Under the pieces are notes generated by a model. The model was not told the origin of the DNA. It worked only from the letters and a program-made list of their open reading frames with translations, and searched no databases. Shown here piece by piece: positions 15,037 to 22,536 of a stretch of DNA of 34,259 nt. Source of the stretch: Candidatus Omnitrophota bacterium (lineage in GTDB: Bacteria; Omnitrophota; Gorgyraeia; Gygaellales; Profunditerraquicolaceae); the NCBI GenBank assembly GCA_017992455.1, contig JAGOOP010000014.1:1-34259 (forward strand). Direction: 5' to 3'. The position numbers and the translations under genes are program-made. The first letter of the stretch is position 1. Each line of letters starts with the position of its first letter.

Positions 15037-17046
15037 ATGCCCGGAAGGCAATTACTGACGGAATTCCTATCGCTGGTGCAGGTGGACGGTTTCGAGGACG
15101 TGTTCATCAATGATATCGTCCACGATAAGTTCTTCGGCATGCCGCTCGAGCCCATCATCGCTGCGGAAAAACGCCTGCGCGACCCTGCGTCCCGGTCCAT
15201 GGCGTATCTGTCCATGGAATACGGGCTTGCCACGAGTTTCTATAACAAGTTCACCGCGACCAAGCCCCTCCATTACAATAACAGGATCCAGGAAACCGAG
15301 GTTTTCTCGAATTTCCGCCTCGCCGATTATTTCTTCACTCTCAAAGCGGATTCCATCATAGACCTTCCTATATATAGCGGGGGGCTCGGCGTCCTGGCCG
15401 GTGATACGGTCAAGACCATGGCGGATTATAAACTGCCGGCCGTGGCCGTCGGCATGTTATGGAATACCGGGTATTTCAGGCAGAAGTTCTGGTTCAAGTA
15501 CGGCCAGATGCCCGAAGCCATGCACTGGGACCTGTATTCGTATCCGGGGCTCATACCGCTCAAGAATAAGATCAAGATATCGCTCAAGAACGAAGAAATC
15601 TACCTGCGTCTGTGGAAATATTACGTGTACAGCTATCAGCATGACGCGGTGGTGCCTTTGATCCTGCTTGATTCGAACGCCCATGAGAACATCGAGAAGA
15701 ACCGGCGCCTGACCGATCAGCTCTACCGCAGCGACAATAACTGGATCAAGATTATGCAGCGGGTGATCCTGGGAATGGGAGGGGTCGCGGCGCTCAAAGA
15801 GCTCGGCTATCCGATCGATCTGTTCCATCTCAACGAAGGCCATGCCGTTTTCGCGTTCGTCGAAAAAGCCCGCGGCCTGCCTGCCGACGGCATCAGGGAC
15901 CTCAAGAAGCATTTTGTCTATACCTGCCATACGCCCGTGGATGCGGGCCATGACCGTTTTCCGTCGGATGAACTGCGCCGGATATTGAAACGCGAGGATT
16001 TCGAGGTCGCCGACACGTTCGGGAGGGACAAGGGAGGGGTCATCAACCTGACCCTGTTGTCCATGAACATCGCCTCGCGCATCAACGCCGTTTCGCACAA
16101 CCATCAGAAGGTCATGCACATACAGTTCCCCAAATACCGGGACCAGATACAATACGTGACCAACGGCGTGCATCCGCATACGTGGATGTCCGACCGGTTC
16201 AAAGGGGTCTGCGAGCGTTTTTCAAAGCATTTCGGGGACGTCAAAGCCAACCCCATGGCGCTTGCCCGGGCGGGGGAACTGCGCGCGGACAAGGGGTTCC
16301 GCCAGGCGGTATGGGAGGCCCATCAGGCCAACAAGCAGGACCTCTGCGATCTGCTGGGGAAATGGAAGTTCGACAAGAACGCGTTCACGATCTGCTGGGC
16401 GCGGCGCGTTGCGGCCTATAAGCGGCCGAGCCTGATCCTCCAGGACGTCAAGGCGCTTATCGAAATGGGGAAAAAGTACGGCCCGCTCCAGATCATTTTT
16501 GCGGGCAAGGCGCATCCGAGCGACAATCTCGGATTTACGTTCATCAACGAGATGCTTGACCGGGTCGATGAGCTGACGGATGCGTATGACCATCTGCGGT
16601 TCGTCATGCTCGAGAATTACGAGATATCGACGGCCAAGACGCTTGTGTCCGGCGTGGACGCGTGGCTGAACAATCCCCTGCCGCCGTTCGAGGCGTCCGG
16701 CACCAGCGGCATGAAAGCGATCCTCAACGCGGTGGTACAGATATCGACGATCGACGGGTGGATCGCCGAGGCCACCGATATGGATATCGGAAAGCTTTTC
16801 GGATATGTCAATGAGGAAGGATCGATCGGCAACGAGCATGATCTGCACATGCACTCCGATTCCGTGATGCTCTATAAGGCCCTTGAAGAGATGGTCGGGA
16901 TGTATTACGGGGCCAATAAAAAGGGGGTCATGGACGTTTCTTCGGCATGGATCGACCTCATGATCAACTGTCTGGCTGCGTCGGCGCAGTTCAATACCTA
17001 CCGCATGCTCGACCAGTATAAATCCATTGTCTGGAACATATCATAA
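15037..17046 (+). CDS. glgP: Alpha-glucan phosphorylase (GT35), short form
   Basis: 669 residues from ATG 15037, preceded by AAAAGGGG; an in-frame TTG at 15031 is less likely. Releases glucose 1-phosphate from storage glucan using phosphate and pyridoxal phosphate. Key parts: MAYLSMEYGLATSFYN near the N-terminus, YSGGLGVLAGDTVKTMADY (the glycine-rich active-site region), HLNEGHAVFAFVE, YTCHTPVDAGHDRF, NGVHPHTWMSDRF, and the PLP loop EASGTSGMKAILN with K560 the predicted Schiff-base lysine. Classic phosphorylases exceed 800 residues; this belongs to the shorter alpha-glucan phosphorylase branch. Neighbour glgC supplies the opposing direction of glucan metabolism. Confidence 0.92.
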   Translation: MPGRQLLTEFLSLVQVDGFEDVFINDIVHDKFFGMPLEPIIAAEKRLRDPASRSMAYLSMEYGLATSFYNKFTATKPLHYNNRIQETEVFSNFRLADYFFTLKADSIIDLPIYSGGLGVLAGDTVKTMADYKLPAVAVGMLWNTGYFRQKFWFKYGQMPEAMHWDLYSYPGLIPLKNKIKISLKNEEIYLRLWKYYVYSYQHDAVVPLILLDSNAHENIEKNRRLTDQLYRSDNNWIKIMQRVILGMGGVAALKELGYPIDLFHLNEGHAVFAFVEKARGLPADGIRDLKKHFVYTCHTPVDAGHDRFPSDELRRILKREDFEVADTFGRDKGGVINLTLLSMNIASRINAVSHNHQKVMHIQFPKYRDQIQYVTNGVHPHTWMSDRFKGVCERFSKHFGDVKANPMALARAGELRADKGFRQAVWEAHQANKQDLCDLLGKWKFDKNAFTICWARRVAAYKRPSLILQDVKALIEMGKKYGPLQIIFAGKAHPSDNLGFTFINEMLDRVDELTDAYDHLRFVMLENYEISTAKTLVSGVDAWLNNPLPPFEASGTSGMKAILNAVVQISTIDGWIAEATDMDIGKLFGYVNEEGSIGNEHDLHMHSDSVMLYKALEEMVGMYYGANKKGVMDVSSAWIDLMINCLAASAQFNTYRMLDQYKSIVWNIS

Positions 17047-17047
17047 T

Positions 17048-17803
17048 ATGCGGTCCCGGTATATCATCCCGGCGGTCCTGTCCTTGTTTGTATGTTCCTG
17101 CGCCCGCGCGCCGGTCGTGCCGAGTACGCCGTATGCGGCCGGCCCTGCCTACCCCGGCTCCGCGCCCGCGATCCGCCAGGACCTGTATCATGTCGTCGGT
17201 CCGTCGGAAACCCTCTGGCGCATCAGCAAGATGTACGACGTCACGATAGACGATATCATGGCCGCCAACAGGCTGACGAGCAGGGAACGCCTTGACCGGG
17301 GCCAGCGCCTTCTGATACCGCATGCGGCGCCGCTGCGGCCGGTCATCGCGCTGTACCCATCCTCGAAATGGAAGTATATCATCATCCACCACAGCGCCAC
17401 GGACGAAGGCACAGCCAATTCGCTGTTCGATATCCACAACCGCAGGGGCTTCGACGGCCTCGGGTATGATTTTATCATCGACAACGGCACCGGCGGAAAG
17501 AAGGACGGCCAGATCGAGGTTTCCGGCAGGTGGATCAAGCAGATCGACGGCGCCCATTGCCGGGCCGGAGGCATGAATCATCAGGGCATCGGCGTCTGCC
17601 TGGTGGGCAACTTCAGCAAAGAGCGGGTTTCCCCCCGGCAGATGGATTCTCTCGTGTACCTCGTCGATCTGCTCGGCAAATACTACCATATCCCCCGAAG
17701 CCGCATACTCGGGCACGGCCAGGTCCCGGGCGCGGCGACCGAATGCCCCGGTTTACGGTTCCCGTGGAGCGAGTTCCGGGCAAAACTGCAGGCGGCGAAG
17801 TAA
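17048..17803 (+). CDS. LysM-domain lipoprotein, N-acetylmuramoyl-L-alanine amidase
   Basis: 251 residues from ATG 17048, two bases after the phosphorylase stop. Signal peptide of lipoprotein type: MRSRYIIPAVLSLFVCSC with C18 as the likely lipidated cysteine. After a Pro/Ala linker comes one LysM peptidoglycan-binding repeat at about 46-91 (YHVVGPSETLWRISKMYDV, ending LLIPH). Residues about 107-245 are an amidase_2/PGRP domain: IIIHHSATDEG with zinc histidine, the GAHCRAGGMNHQGIGVCLVG core, and the GHGQVPGAATECPG segment with the further His and Cys zinc ligands. It cuts the amide between MurNAc and L-alanine, most likely from an outer-membrane anchor facing the periplasm. Confidence 0.88.
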   Translation: MRSRYIIPAVLSLFVCSCARAPVVPSTPYAAGPAYPGSAPAIRQDLYHVVGPSETLWRISKMYDVTIDDIMAANRLTSRERLDRGQRLLIPHAAPLRPVIALYPSSKWKYIIIHHSATDEGTANSLFDIHNRRGFDGLGYDFIIDNGTGGKKDGQIEVSGRWIKQIDGAHCRAGGMNHQGIGVCLVGNFSKERVSPRQMDSLVYLVDLLGKYYHIPRSRILGHGQVPGAATECPGLRFPWSEFRAKLQAAK

Positions 17804-17808
17804 ATCAC

Positions 17809-17891
17809 AGGGACGGTTCTCGAAAACATAGGGACGGTTCTCGAAGAGAACCGTCCCTATGTTTTCCCCTATGTTTTCGAGAACCGTCCCT
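17809..17891. repeat. Palindromic AGGGACGGTTCTCG repeat element
   Basis: AGGGACGGTTCTCG occurs twice in forward orientation (from 17809 and 17830) and its inverse complement twice (ending at 17859 and 17891). The inner pair, 17822-17842 and 17846-17866, forms a perfect 21-bp stem with a three-base GAA loop. The outer pair, 17809-17829 and 17871-17891, is also a perfect 21-bp inverse complement and partly shares bases with the inner one. It follows the amidase gene and could act as a transcription stop or mRNA stabiliser. I recall GGGACGGTTCT words dispersed in many genomes near REP-associated (Y1) transposases; no such gene is in the window. Confidence 0.85.
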
Positions 17892-17932
17892 ATGTTTTTC
17901 AATAAGAGCGTCTTTATTTATCGCTTATCTTG

Positions 17933-17941
17933 TGGTATACT
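17933..17941 (+). promoter_or_regulatory. Extended -10 promoter of the small leader unit
   Basis: TGGTATACT at 17933-17941 is an extended -10 box (TG, one base, then TATACT) in an AT-rich patch after the palindromic element; TTTATT at 17913-17918 is a weak -35 at 17 bases. Transcription would begin near 17948 and reach the terminator at 18024-18047, giving an RNA of about 100 bases. Confidence 0.5.
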
Positions 17942-17977
17942 ATGAGAAATCGAGGGTCAGCTGCGCGAGGAGTGGCT

Positions 17978-18022
17978 ATGGCTCAAGCCGCGTTGAAGGC
18001 ACATAAACGGTGTATTGCATAA
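17978..18022 (+). CDS. Possible 14-residue leader peptide
   Basis: ATG at 17978 is preceded by GAGGAG at 17967-17972 with five bases between, a near-ideal ribosome site. The frame encodes MAQAALKAHKRCIA and stops at 18020-18022, two bases before a factor-independent terminator that lies in front of the receiver-AraC gene. This layout (promoter, ribosome site, short peptide, terminator, regulated gene) is that of a leader/attenuator, but the peptide has no run of one amino acid that would name a signal. It could equally be a small RNA of about 100 bases (17948-18047) that only happens to contain an open frame. Confidence 0.4.
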   Translation: MAQAALKAHKRCIA

Positions 18023-18023
18023 C

Positions 18024-18047
18024 CCAGGGAACAGCCCTGGTTTTTTT
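18024..18047 (+). terminator. Factor-independent terminator before the receiver-AraC gene
   Basis: Stem CCAGGG (18024-18029) and CCCTGG (18035-18040) with loop AACAG, followed directly by seven T residues (18041-18047). It is 15 bases upstream of the next start codon, so it must be read through or be conditional if the preceding promoter drives that gene. Confidence 0.75.
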
Positions 18048-18062
18048 ATTGAAAGGCGGCAT

Positions 18063-18821
18063 ATGCCGGATACGATACTGATAGTCGATGACGATGCGGA
18101 GTTCCGGTCCGAGCTGCATTCCGCGCTGGACTGTTACGACGTGATCGAGGCCGCGAGCGGCAAAGAGGCCATGTATCTGCTGCGCAAGCCGAACCAGATA
18201 GACCTGGTGCTTCTTGACGTCATGATGCCCGGATCGAACGGGACCGATGTCCTGCGGGAAATGAAACGGTATTCGCCGAGGCTGGCGATCGTGATGCTGA
18301 CCGGGTACAGCTCCAAGGACGTCGCTGTCGAAGCGTTGAAGGGGCATGCGGACGAATATATCGAAAAGCCGCTTGATATCGATAAGACAAAGGAGATCAT
18401 TGAGCGGCTGCTTCAGGCGCGGCGCGGCGAATCGGATGCGGCCGCGTGCGGCCGGGACGGCAAGATCGGCAAGGTCAAGCGTTTCATCGAGCGGAATGCT
18501 CAGAAAAAGGTAACGCTCAAGGATGCGGCCCAGGCGGTATTCTTGAGCCCGAAATATCTGAGCAGGATATTCAAGCAGGAAACCGGCATGGGTTTCAACG
18601 AATATAAGCTGAAATTAATGATCGAACGCGCGAAGGACCTGCTTGCCGGCACGGGTTTTACCATCAGCCAGATCTCGGACCGGCTGGGGTATCAGAACGC
18701 TGAATCGTTCATACGGATATTCGAAAAAATGACCGGGATGGCTCCGACCCGGTTCCGCATTCAATGCAGGCTTCGCAAGCAGAGGCGCCGTCACCGCGTT
18801 CCCGCACGCAAACGCGCGTAA
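18063..18821 (+). CDS. Response regulator, receiver plus AraC-type DNA-binding domain
   Basis: 252 residues from ATG 18063, with GAAAGGCGG just upstream. The receiver domain (1-120) is complete: acidic triad D9-D10-D11, phosphorylation site D52 in LVLLDVMMPG, T80 and K102. Residues about 140-235 are an AraC/XylS double helix-turn-helix (LKDAAQAVFLSPKYLSRIFK and ISQISDRLGYQNAESFIRIF). It should bind DNA when phosphorylated, most likely by the PAS kinase encoded seven bases downstream. The C-terminus ends in a very basic tail (RKQRRRHRVPARKRA). Whether the leader unit upstream controls it is an open question. Confidence 0.9.
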   Translation: MPDTILIVDDDAEFRSELHSALDCYDVIEAASGKEAMYLLRKPNQIDLVLLDVMMPGSNGTDVLREMKRYSPRLAIVMLTGYSSKDVAVEALKGHADEYIEKPLDIDKTKEIIERLLQARRGESDAAACGRDGKIGKVKRFIERNAQKKVTLKDAAQAVFLSPKYLSRIFKQETGMGFNEYKLKLMIERAKDLLAGTGFTISQISDRLGYQNAESFIRIFEKMTGMAPTRFRIQCRLRKQRRRHRVPARKRA

Positions 18822-18827
18822 ACGGAA

Positions 18828-21533
18828 ATGAAAAAACACGAGAAGAACGGCTGGTTCCGGGTCAGTGACCATTCCGAGCTTATCAGGGAGCTGACGACGC
18901 TTCTCGACGTCGAGCGGGACACCATCATCATACGGGACATGGAAGGCAGGATCGTTTTCTGGAACCGGGGAGCCGAAGAGGTGTTCGGCTGGACACGGGA
19001 ACAGGCGGTCGGACGCATGTATCGCGACCTGAAAGAGGTCCGGTATCCGTGTCCCGAAGCCGATATCATGCGCGAACTCGGCGCGAACGGGCGGTGGGAA
19101 GGGGAGATCTCCTACCTGCCTGAAGGCAGGCCTGCGGTTATCCTGGAAAGCAGGCTGTGCGTGCAGAAGGACAAAAAAGGGTCGCCGGTGGCGATCCTGG
19201 AAATAGATAACAATATCACGGGCCGCAGGAACGCGGAAGCGGCCTTGCGCGCCAGCGAAGAGCATTACCGGTTCCTTGCCGATAATATATCGGACCTGGT
19301 CGGCATCATCTCGCCTGAAATGCATTTCACCTTTGTCAGCAATAACGCATCGCGCATCGTGGGGTTCACCGCGGAAGAGGTGATGCGCAGGGACCTCAAG
19401 GGTATGCTCACTCCCGCATCATTCGAGCGGGCGCGGCAGATCATCGCCCGCCAGCTTGCCATGGACCGCGAGCCCGGTCAGGACCCCGACCGTTCTTTTC
19501 TCATCGAGGCAGAGATCGATTCGAAGAACGGGGTCCGCCGGCTTTTTGAGATGAAGGTGAATTTCATGCGCAATGCCGACGGCGCAATCACCGGGCTTCT
19601 GGGCATCGGCCGCGACATCACCGACCACAGGACGATCGAACGGGCCCTGCGGGAGAACGAGGAGCGGTATCATTCGTTCGTGAGCAATTTCCCCGGCATC
19701 GCCTACCGCGCTTTGATCGACGGAACGGTCCTGTTCTTCGAAGGCCGTGTCGAGGAGATCACCGGGTATACGGGCGGGGATTTTACGGCCGGTACCGCGG
19801 CGTGGCAGAAGATGATATTCCCCGCTGATTGGCAGAGGATCGAGCCTTCCTGGGAGCAACTGCACACCGTGCCCGATACTTCCCTGGAGCGCGAATACAG
19901 GATCATCCGCAAGGATGGGCAGGTACGGTGGGTCCGTGAGCATATCCAGAATAAGAACGGCGATGAGGGGAGGCCGGAGTTCGTCGAAGGGATCATTTAT
20001 GATATTACCGACCGGGTCAGATCGAACGAGGAACAGATGTGGCTTGCGTCGTTCCCCGAACTGGACCCGAATCCCGTGGTTGAGGTTTCGGTTGACGGCA
20101 GGATCTATTATATGTCCCCGGCGGCGCTTGCACGGTTCCCCGATATGGAAAGCAAAGGCGCCAAACATCCGTACCTGGCCGGTTTACGGTGGGTCAGTGA
20201 CCGTATCAGGGACGATAAACGGCAGTTCTTCGACCGCGAGGTCGATATCGACGGCAAGTGGTATGCCCAGAAGATCTTTTCCGTTGAGAATAACATGCGC
20301 CTGCGTATCTACGGCGCCGACATCACCGAGAGCAAGCTCATTGCCCAGCGGCTGCGCGCGGTCAACCAGCAGCTCATGGATATCATTGAATTCCTGCCGG
20401 ATGCGACGTTCGTCATAGACCGGCATAAACGCATTATCGCCTGGAACCGCGCGCTTGAAGAGATGACCGGAGTGAAGAAAGAGGATGTCATCGGCAAGGG
20501 CGAACACGAATACGCTGTCCCGTTCTACGGCAAGCGCCGGCCGATCATGATCGATCTTATTTTCAAAGCGGACAAAGAGATCGAGTCCCGGTATACCTAT
20601 GTAAAGCGCGCGAACAATTGCCTGGTTTCCGAGGTTTTTGTGCCGCGGCTCAATAAAGGCAAAGGGCTGTTTGTCTGGGTCAAGGTCGCTCCGCTGTATG
20701 ACGAGAACGGCGTTATCGTCGGCGCTATCGAATCCGTGCGCGATATAACCGAACACAAGGAAGCGGAGGCCATCCTGCGGCAGGACCGGCAGGTATTCGA
20801 GCAGATGGTCAAGAGCAAGACCGAGGAATTACTGCGCGTTCAAAAGGAACTGGCGGATTCGAAGCATCTTTCGGAGATCGGAGCGCTTGCGGCCACCATC
20901 GCGCATGAACTGCGCAATCCGCTCGCCGCGATCAGGACTGCCGCATACAATATCCGCCGGAAAGCGGAGAACGTCAAACTGACGAGCCATCTCGATAATA
21001 TCGACAAAAAAGTCCTCGAGAGCGACCAGATCATCAACAATCTTCTGTCGTATTCGCGCATCAAGACGCCTCATTTGGAACCGGTCAGGATCCACACGAT
21101 CCTCGAGGAATGCCTGAAAGCCGCCGCGGACCGTTTCCCGAAATACAAGGTCGAGGTTCGCATGAAATGCACCTGCAAAAAGGACGACGTGATACGCGCC
21201 GATCCCGTGCATATGAAAGAGCTGTTCAATAATATCCTGAACAACGCGTATGAAGCGTTCGCCGAAAAGAAAGGCGTCATCAGCATCAAGGCGGATTATA
21301 AGCCGCGCAGCACGTATACCGTTTCATTCAGCGACACCGGCGGGGGGATCAGCCCGGATATCCTTGAAAAGATATCCCGGCCGTTCTTCACGACAAAATC
21401 AAAAGGCACGGGGCTCGGATTGACCGTATGCCATCAGCTGGTCGCCTTGCATAACGGCTCGATGCAGATCAAGAGCGATCCGGGTAAAGGCACCACGGTC
21501 ATTGTTGTCATTCCGACGGGGGACGGGGGATGA
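18828..21533 (+). CDS. Cytosolic multi-PAS sensor histidine kinase
   Basis: 901 residues without transmembrane helices, so a soluble sensor. About five PAS domains in a row can be read: roughly 10-130 (IIIRDMEGRIVFWNRGAEEV), 140-265, 280-395, 400-510 (more divergent) and 515-645 (FVIDRHKRIIAWNRALEEM), several ending in the D-I-T motif of PAC segments. A helical linker leads to the dimerisation domain with phospho-accepting H693 in HELRNPLAA, then an ATPase domain with N box (ELFNNILNNAYEAF), G1 (DTGGGI), F (RPFFTTKSKG) and G2 (GTGLGLTV) motifs. All catalytic motifs are present. The signal is unknown. It overlaps the next receiver gene in an ATGA junction, so that receiver is a likely phosphotransfer partner. 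Confidence 0.93.
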   Translation: MKKHEKNGWFRVSDHSELIRELTTLLDVERDTIIIRDMEGRIVFWNRGAEEVFGWTREQAVGRMYRDLKEVRYPCPEADIMRELGANGRWEGEISYLPEGRPAVILESRLCVQKDKKGSPVAILEIDNNITGRRNAEAALRASEEHYRFLADNISDLVGIISPEMHFTFVSNNASRIVGFTAEEVMRRDLKGMLTPASFERARQIIARQLAMDREPGQDPDRSFLIEAEIDSKNGVRRLFEMKVNFMRNADGAITGLLGIGRDITDHRTIERALRENEERYHSFVSNFPGIAYRALIDGTVLFFEGRVEEITGYTGGDFTAGTAAWQKMIFPADWQRIEPSWEQLHTVPDTSLEREYRIIRKDGQVRWVREHIQNKNGDEGRPEFVEGIIYDITDRVRSNEEQMWLASFPELDPNPVVEVSVDGRIYYMSPAALARFPDMESKGAKHPYLAGLRWVSDRIRDDKRQFFDREVDIDGKWYAQKIFSVENNMRLRIYGADITESKLIAQRLRAVNQQLMDIIEFLPDATFVIDRHKRIIAWNRALEEMTGVKKEDVIGKGEHEYAVPFYGKRRPIMIDLIFKADKEIESRYTYVKRANNCLVSEVFVPRLNKGKGLFVWVKVAPLYDENGVIVGAIESVRDITEHKEAEAILRQDRQVFEQMVKSKTEELLRVQKELADSKHLSEIGALAATIAHELRNPLAAIRTAAYNIRRKAENVKLTSHLDNIDKKVLESDQIINNLLSYSRIKTPHLEPVRIHTILEECLKAAADRFPKYKVEVRMKCTCKKDDVIRADPVHMKELFNNILNNAYEAFAEKKGVISIKADYKPRSTYTVSFSDTGGGISPDILEKISRPFFTTKSKGTGLGLTVCHQLVALHNGSMQIKSDPGKGTTVIVVIPTGDGG

Positions 21534-21922
21534 GCGCGCGGATCCTGCTGGTCGATGATGATGAGGAGATCTGCGAGGAGATCGGCGGTCTTCTCAAAGA
21601 TACGGGGTTCAAGGTCGCGTCCGTCCATGAAGGCCGCGCCGCGGTCAAGCTCCTCGATGAGAAGAAATTCGACCTTTTGATCCTCGACCTGAAGGTCCCC
21701 GGGATCCCGGGGATCGATATACTGCGCCATGTCAAAGGCAAACGCATGCCCCTCAAGGTCCTCGTGGTGACCGGCAAACCGGTGAAAGACATGTATGAGA
21801 ACGACGATTCGGCCATACCCGACGATCCGGAGCAGTCGGAACTGCTTCATCTGGCAGACGGGTTTGTCGGCAAACCGTTCGACGTGGAAATATTGCTCGC
21901 CCGCATCAAGACGCTCCTCTAA
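21530..21922 (+). CDS. Single-domain response regulator with an acidic insertion
   Basis: 130 residues, a receiver domain with no output domain. The acidic cluster (LLVDDDEEI), phosphorylation Asp in LLILDLKVPG, Thr in VVTGKP and Lys in FVGKPFD are present. The distance from that Thr to the conserved Lys is 34 residues instead of about 22, because of an acidic segment (YENDDSAIPDDPEQSE) in the region of helix 4. That face normally makes partner contacts, so specificity may be changed. The start overlaps the stop of the PAS kinase gene and follows a G-rich ribosome site, indicating coupling to that kinase. Confidence 0.88.
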   Translation: MSARILLVDDDEEICEEIGGLLKDTGFKVASVHEGRAAVKLLDEKKFDLLILDLKVPGIPGIDILRHVKGKRMPLKVLVVTGKPVKDMYENDDSAIPDDPEQSELLHLADGFVGKPFDVEILLARIKTLL

Positions 21923-22097
21923 AAAGGCATCGTGTATCCCCCCAGGTAGAAAAAAGTCAGTAAAAAGGAGAATCCCCCCATCGACGAAAACCGGGCCGTG
22001 TTTATAATATTATTGCGGGAGAAAAGATGAGTGCGCCGATGAGCCGGGCACGTTATGGGTTTGTTCCTTTATAATCCCGCCGAAAAAAGGATTGCAC
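21923..22097 (+). other. Intergenic region with C-tract repeat and possible promoter
   Basis: 175 bases between two receiver genes. ATCCCCCCA occurs twice in direct orientation (21936-21944 and 21972-21980), 36 bases apart. TCGACG at 21981-21986 and TATAAT at 22003-22008, 16 bases apart, form a weak promoter candidate. A 15-codon frame (22027-22074, MSAPMSRARYGFVPL) with GGGAG at 22017-22021 follows, and a second TATAAT at 22070-22075 overlaps its stop but has no -35 partner. No terminator is evident. Confidence 0.4.
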
Positions 22098-22487
22098 ATG
22101 ACTGCAAAGCGGATACTCGTGGTAGACGACGATGCCGAGTTCCTGCAGGAACTGCAGGAAACGCTCCATTTGAGCGGCTATGAGGTCGACTCTCTTGATA
22201 AGGCCAATTCAGTCGTGCGCTTCGCTGCCGATAAACATCCCGATCTTATCCTGCTGGACCTGAAGATGGCAGGTATGACGGGTTTTGAGGTCATCAAGGG
22301 CCTGCGCCGTACGCCGCAGACGTCGAAGATCCCCATCATAGCCATGTCCGGGTATTTCAGCGAGCGCCAGGACTGCACGCTCTTCGATTTTTTTCAGATC
22401 AAAAAATGCCTTGAAAAGCCGTTCCATCCGCTGGACGTCATATCCCATATCGAAAGCACATTAAAAGATGCCGCCATCTCGGCCTGA
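22098..22487 (+). CDS. Single-domain response regulator (paralog A)
   Basis: 129 residues from ATG 22098, with AAAAAAGGA six bases upstream; an in-frame TTG at 22092 is less likely. Complete receiver site: VVDDDAEF, phospho-Asp in LILLDLKMAG, Ser in place of the usual Thr (IAMSGYF), and Lys in CLEKPFHPLDV. No output domain. It is clearly related to the receiver at 23612-23989: both share VDDD-x-EF, ETL-x-LSGYEV, LDLKM, GFEV and a KPF-x-PLDVI ending. The two flank the degenerate kinase gene, as expected from a local duplication. Confidence 0.88.
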   Translation: MTAKRILVVDDDAEFLQELQETLHLSGYEVDSLDKANSVVRFAADKHPDLILLDLKMAGMTGFEVIKGLRRTPQTSKIPIIAMSGYFSERQDCTLFDFFQIKKCLEKPFHPLDVISHIESTLKDAAISA

Positions 22488-22536
22488 ACCGCTTCCGTGC
22501 GCATATCCTGTCCGCCGCTTTGCCGCAGGGCTCTGC

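Noticed and set aside
22070-22075. TATAAT just upstream of the receiver gene at 22098
   Set aside because: No acceptable -35 hexamer lies 15-19 bases upstream, so it is only noted within the intergenic entry.
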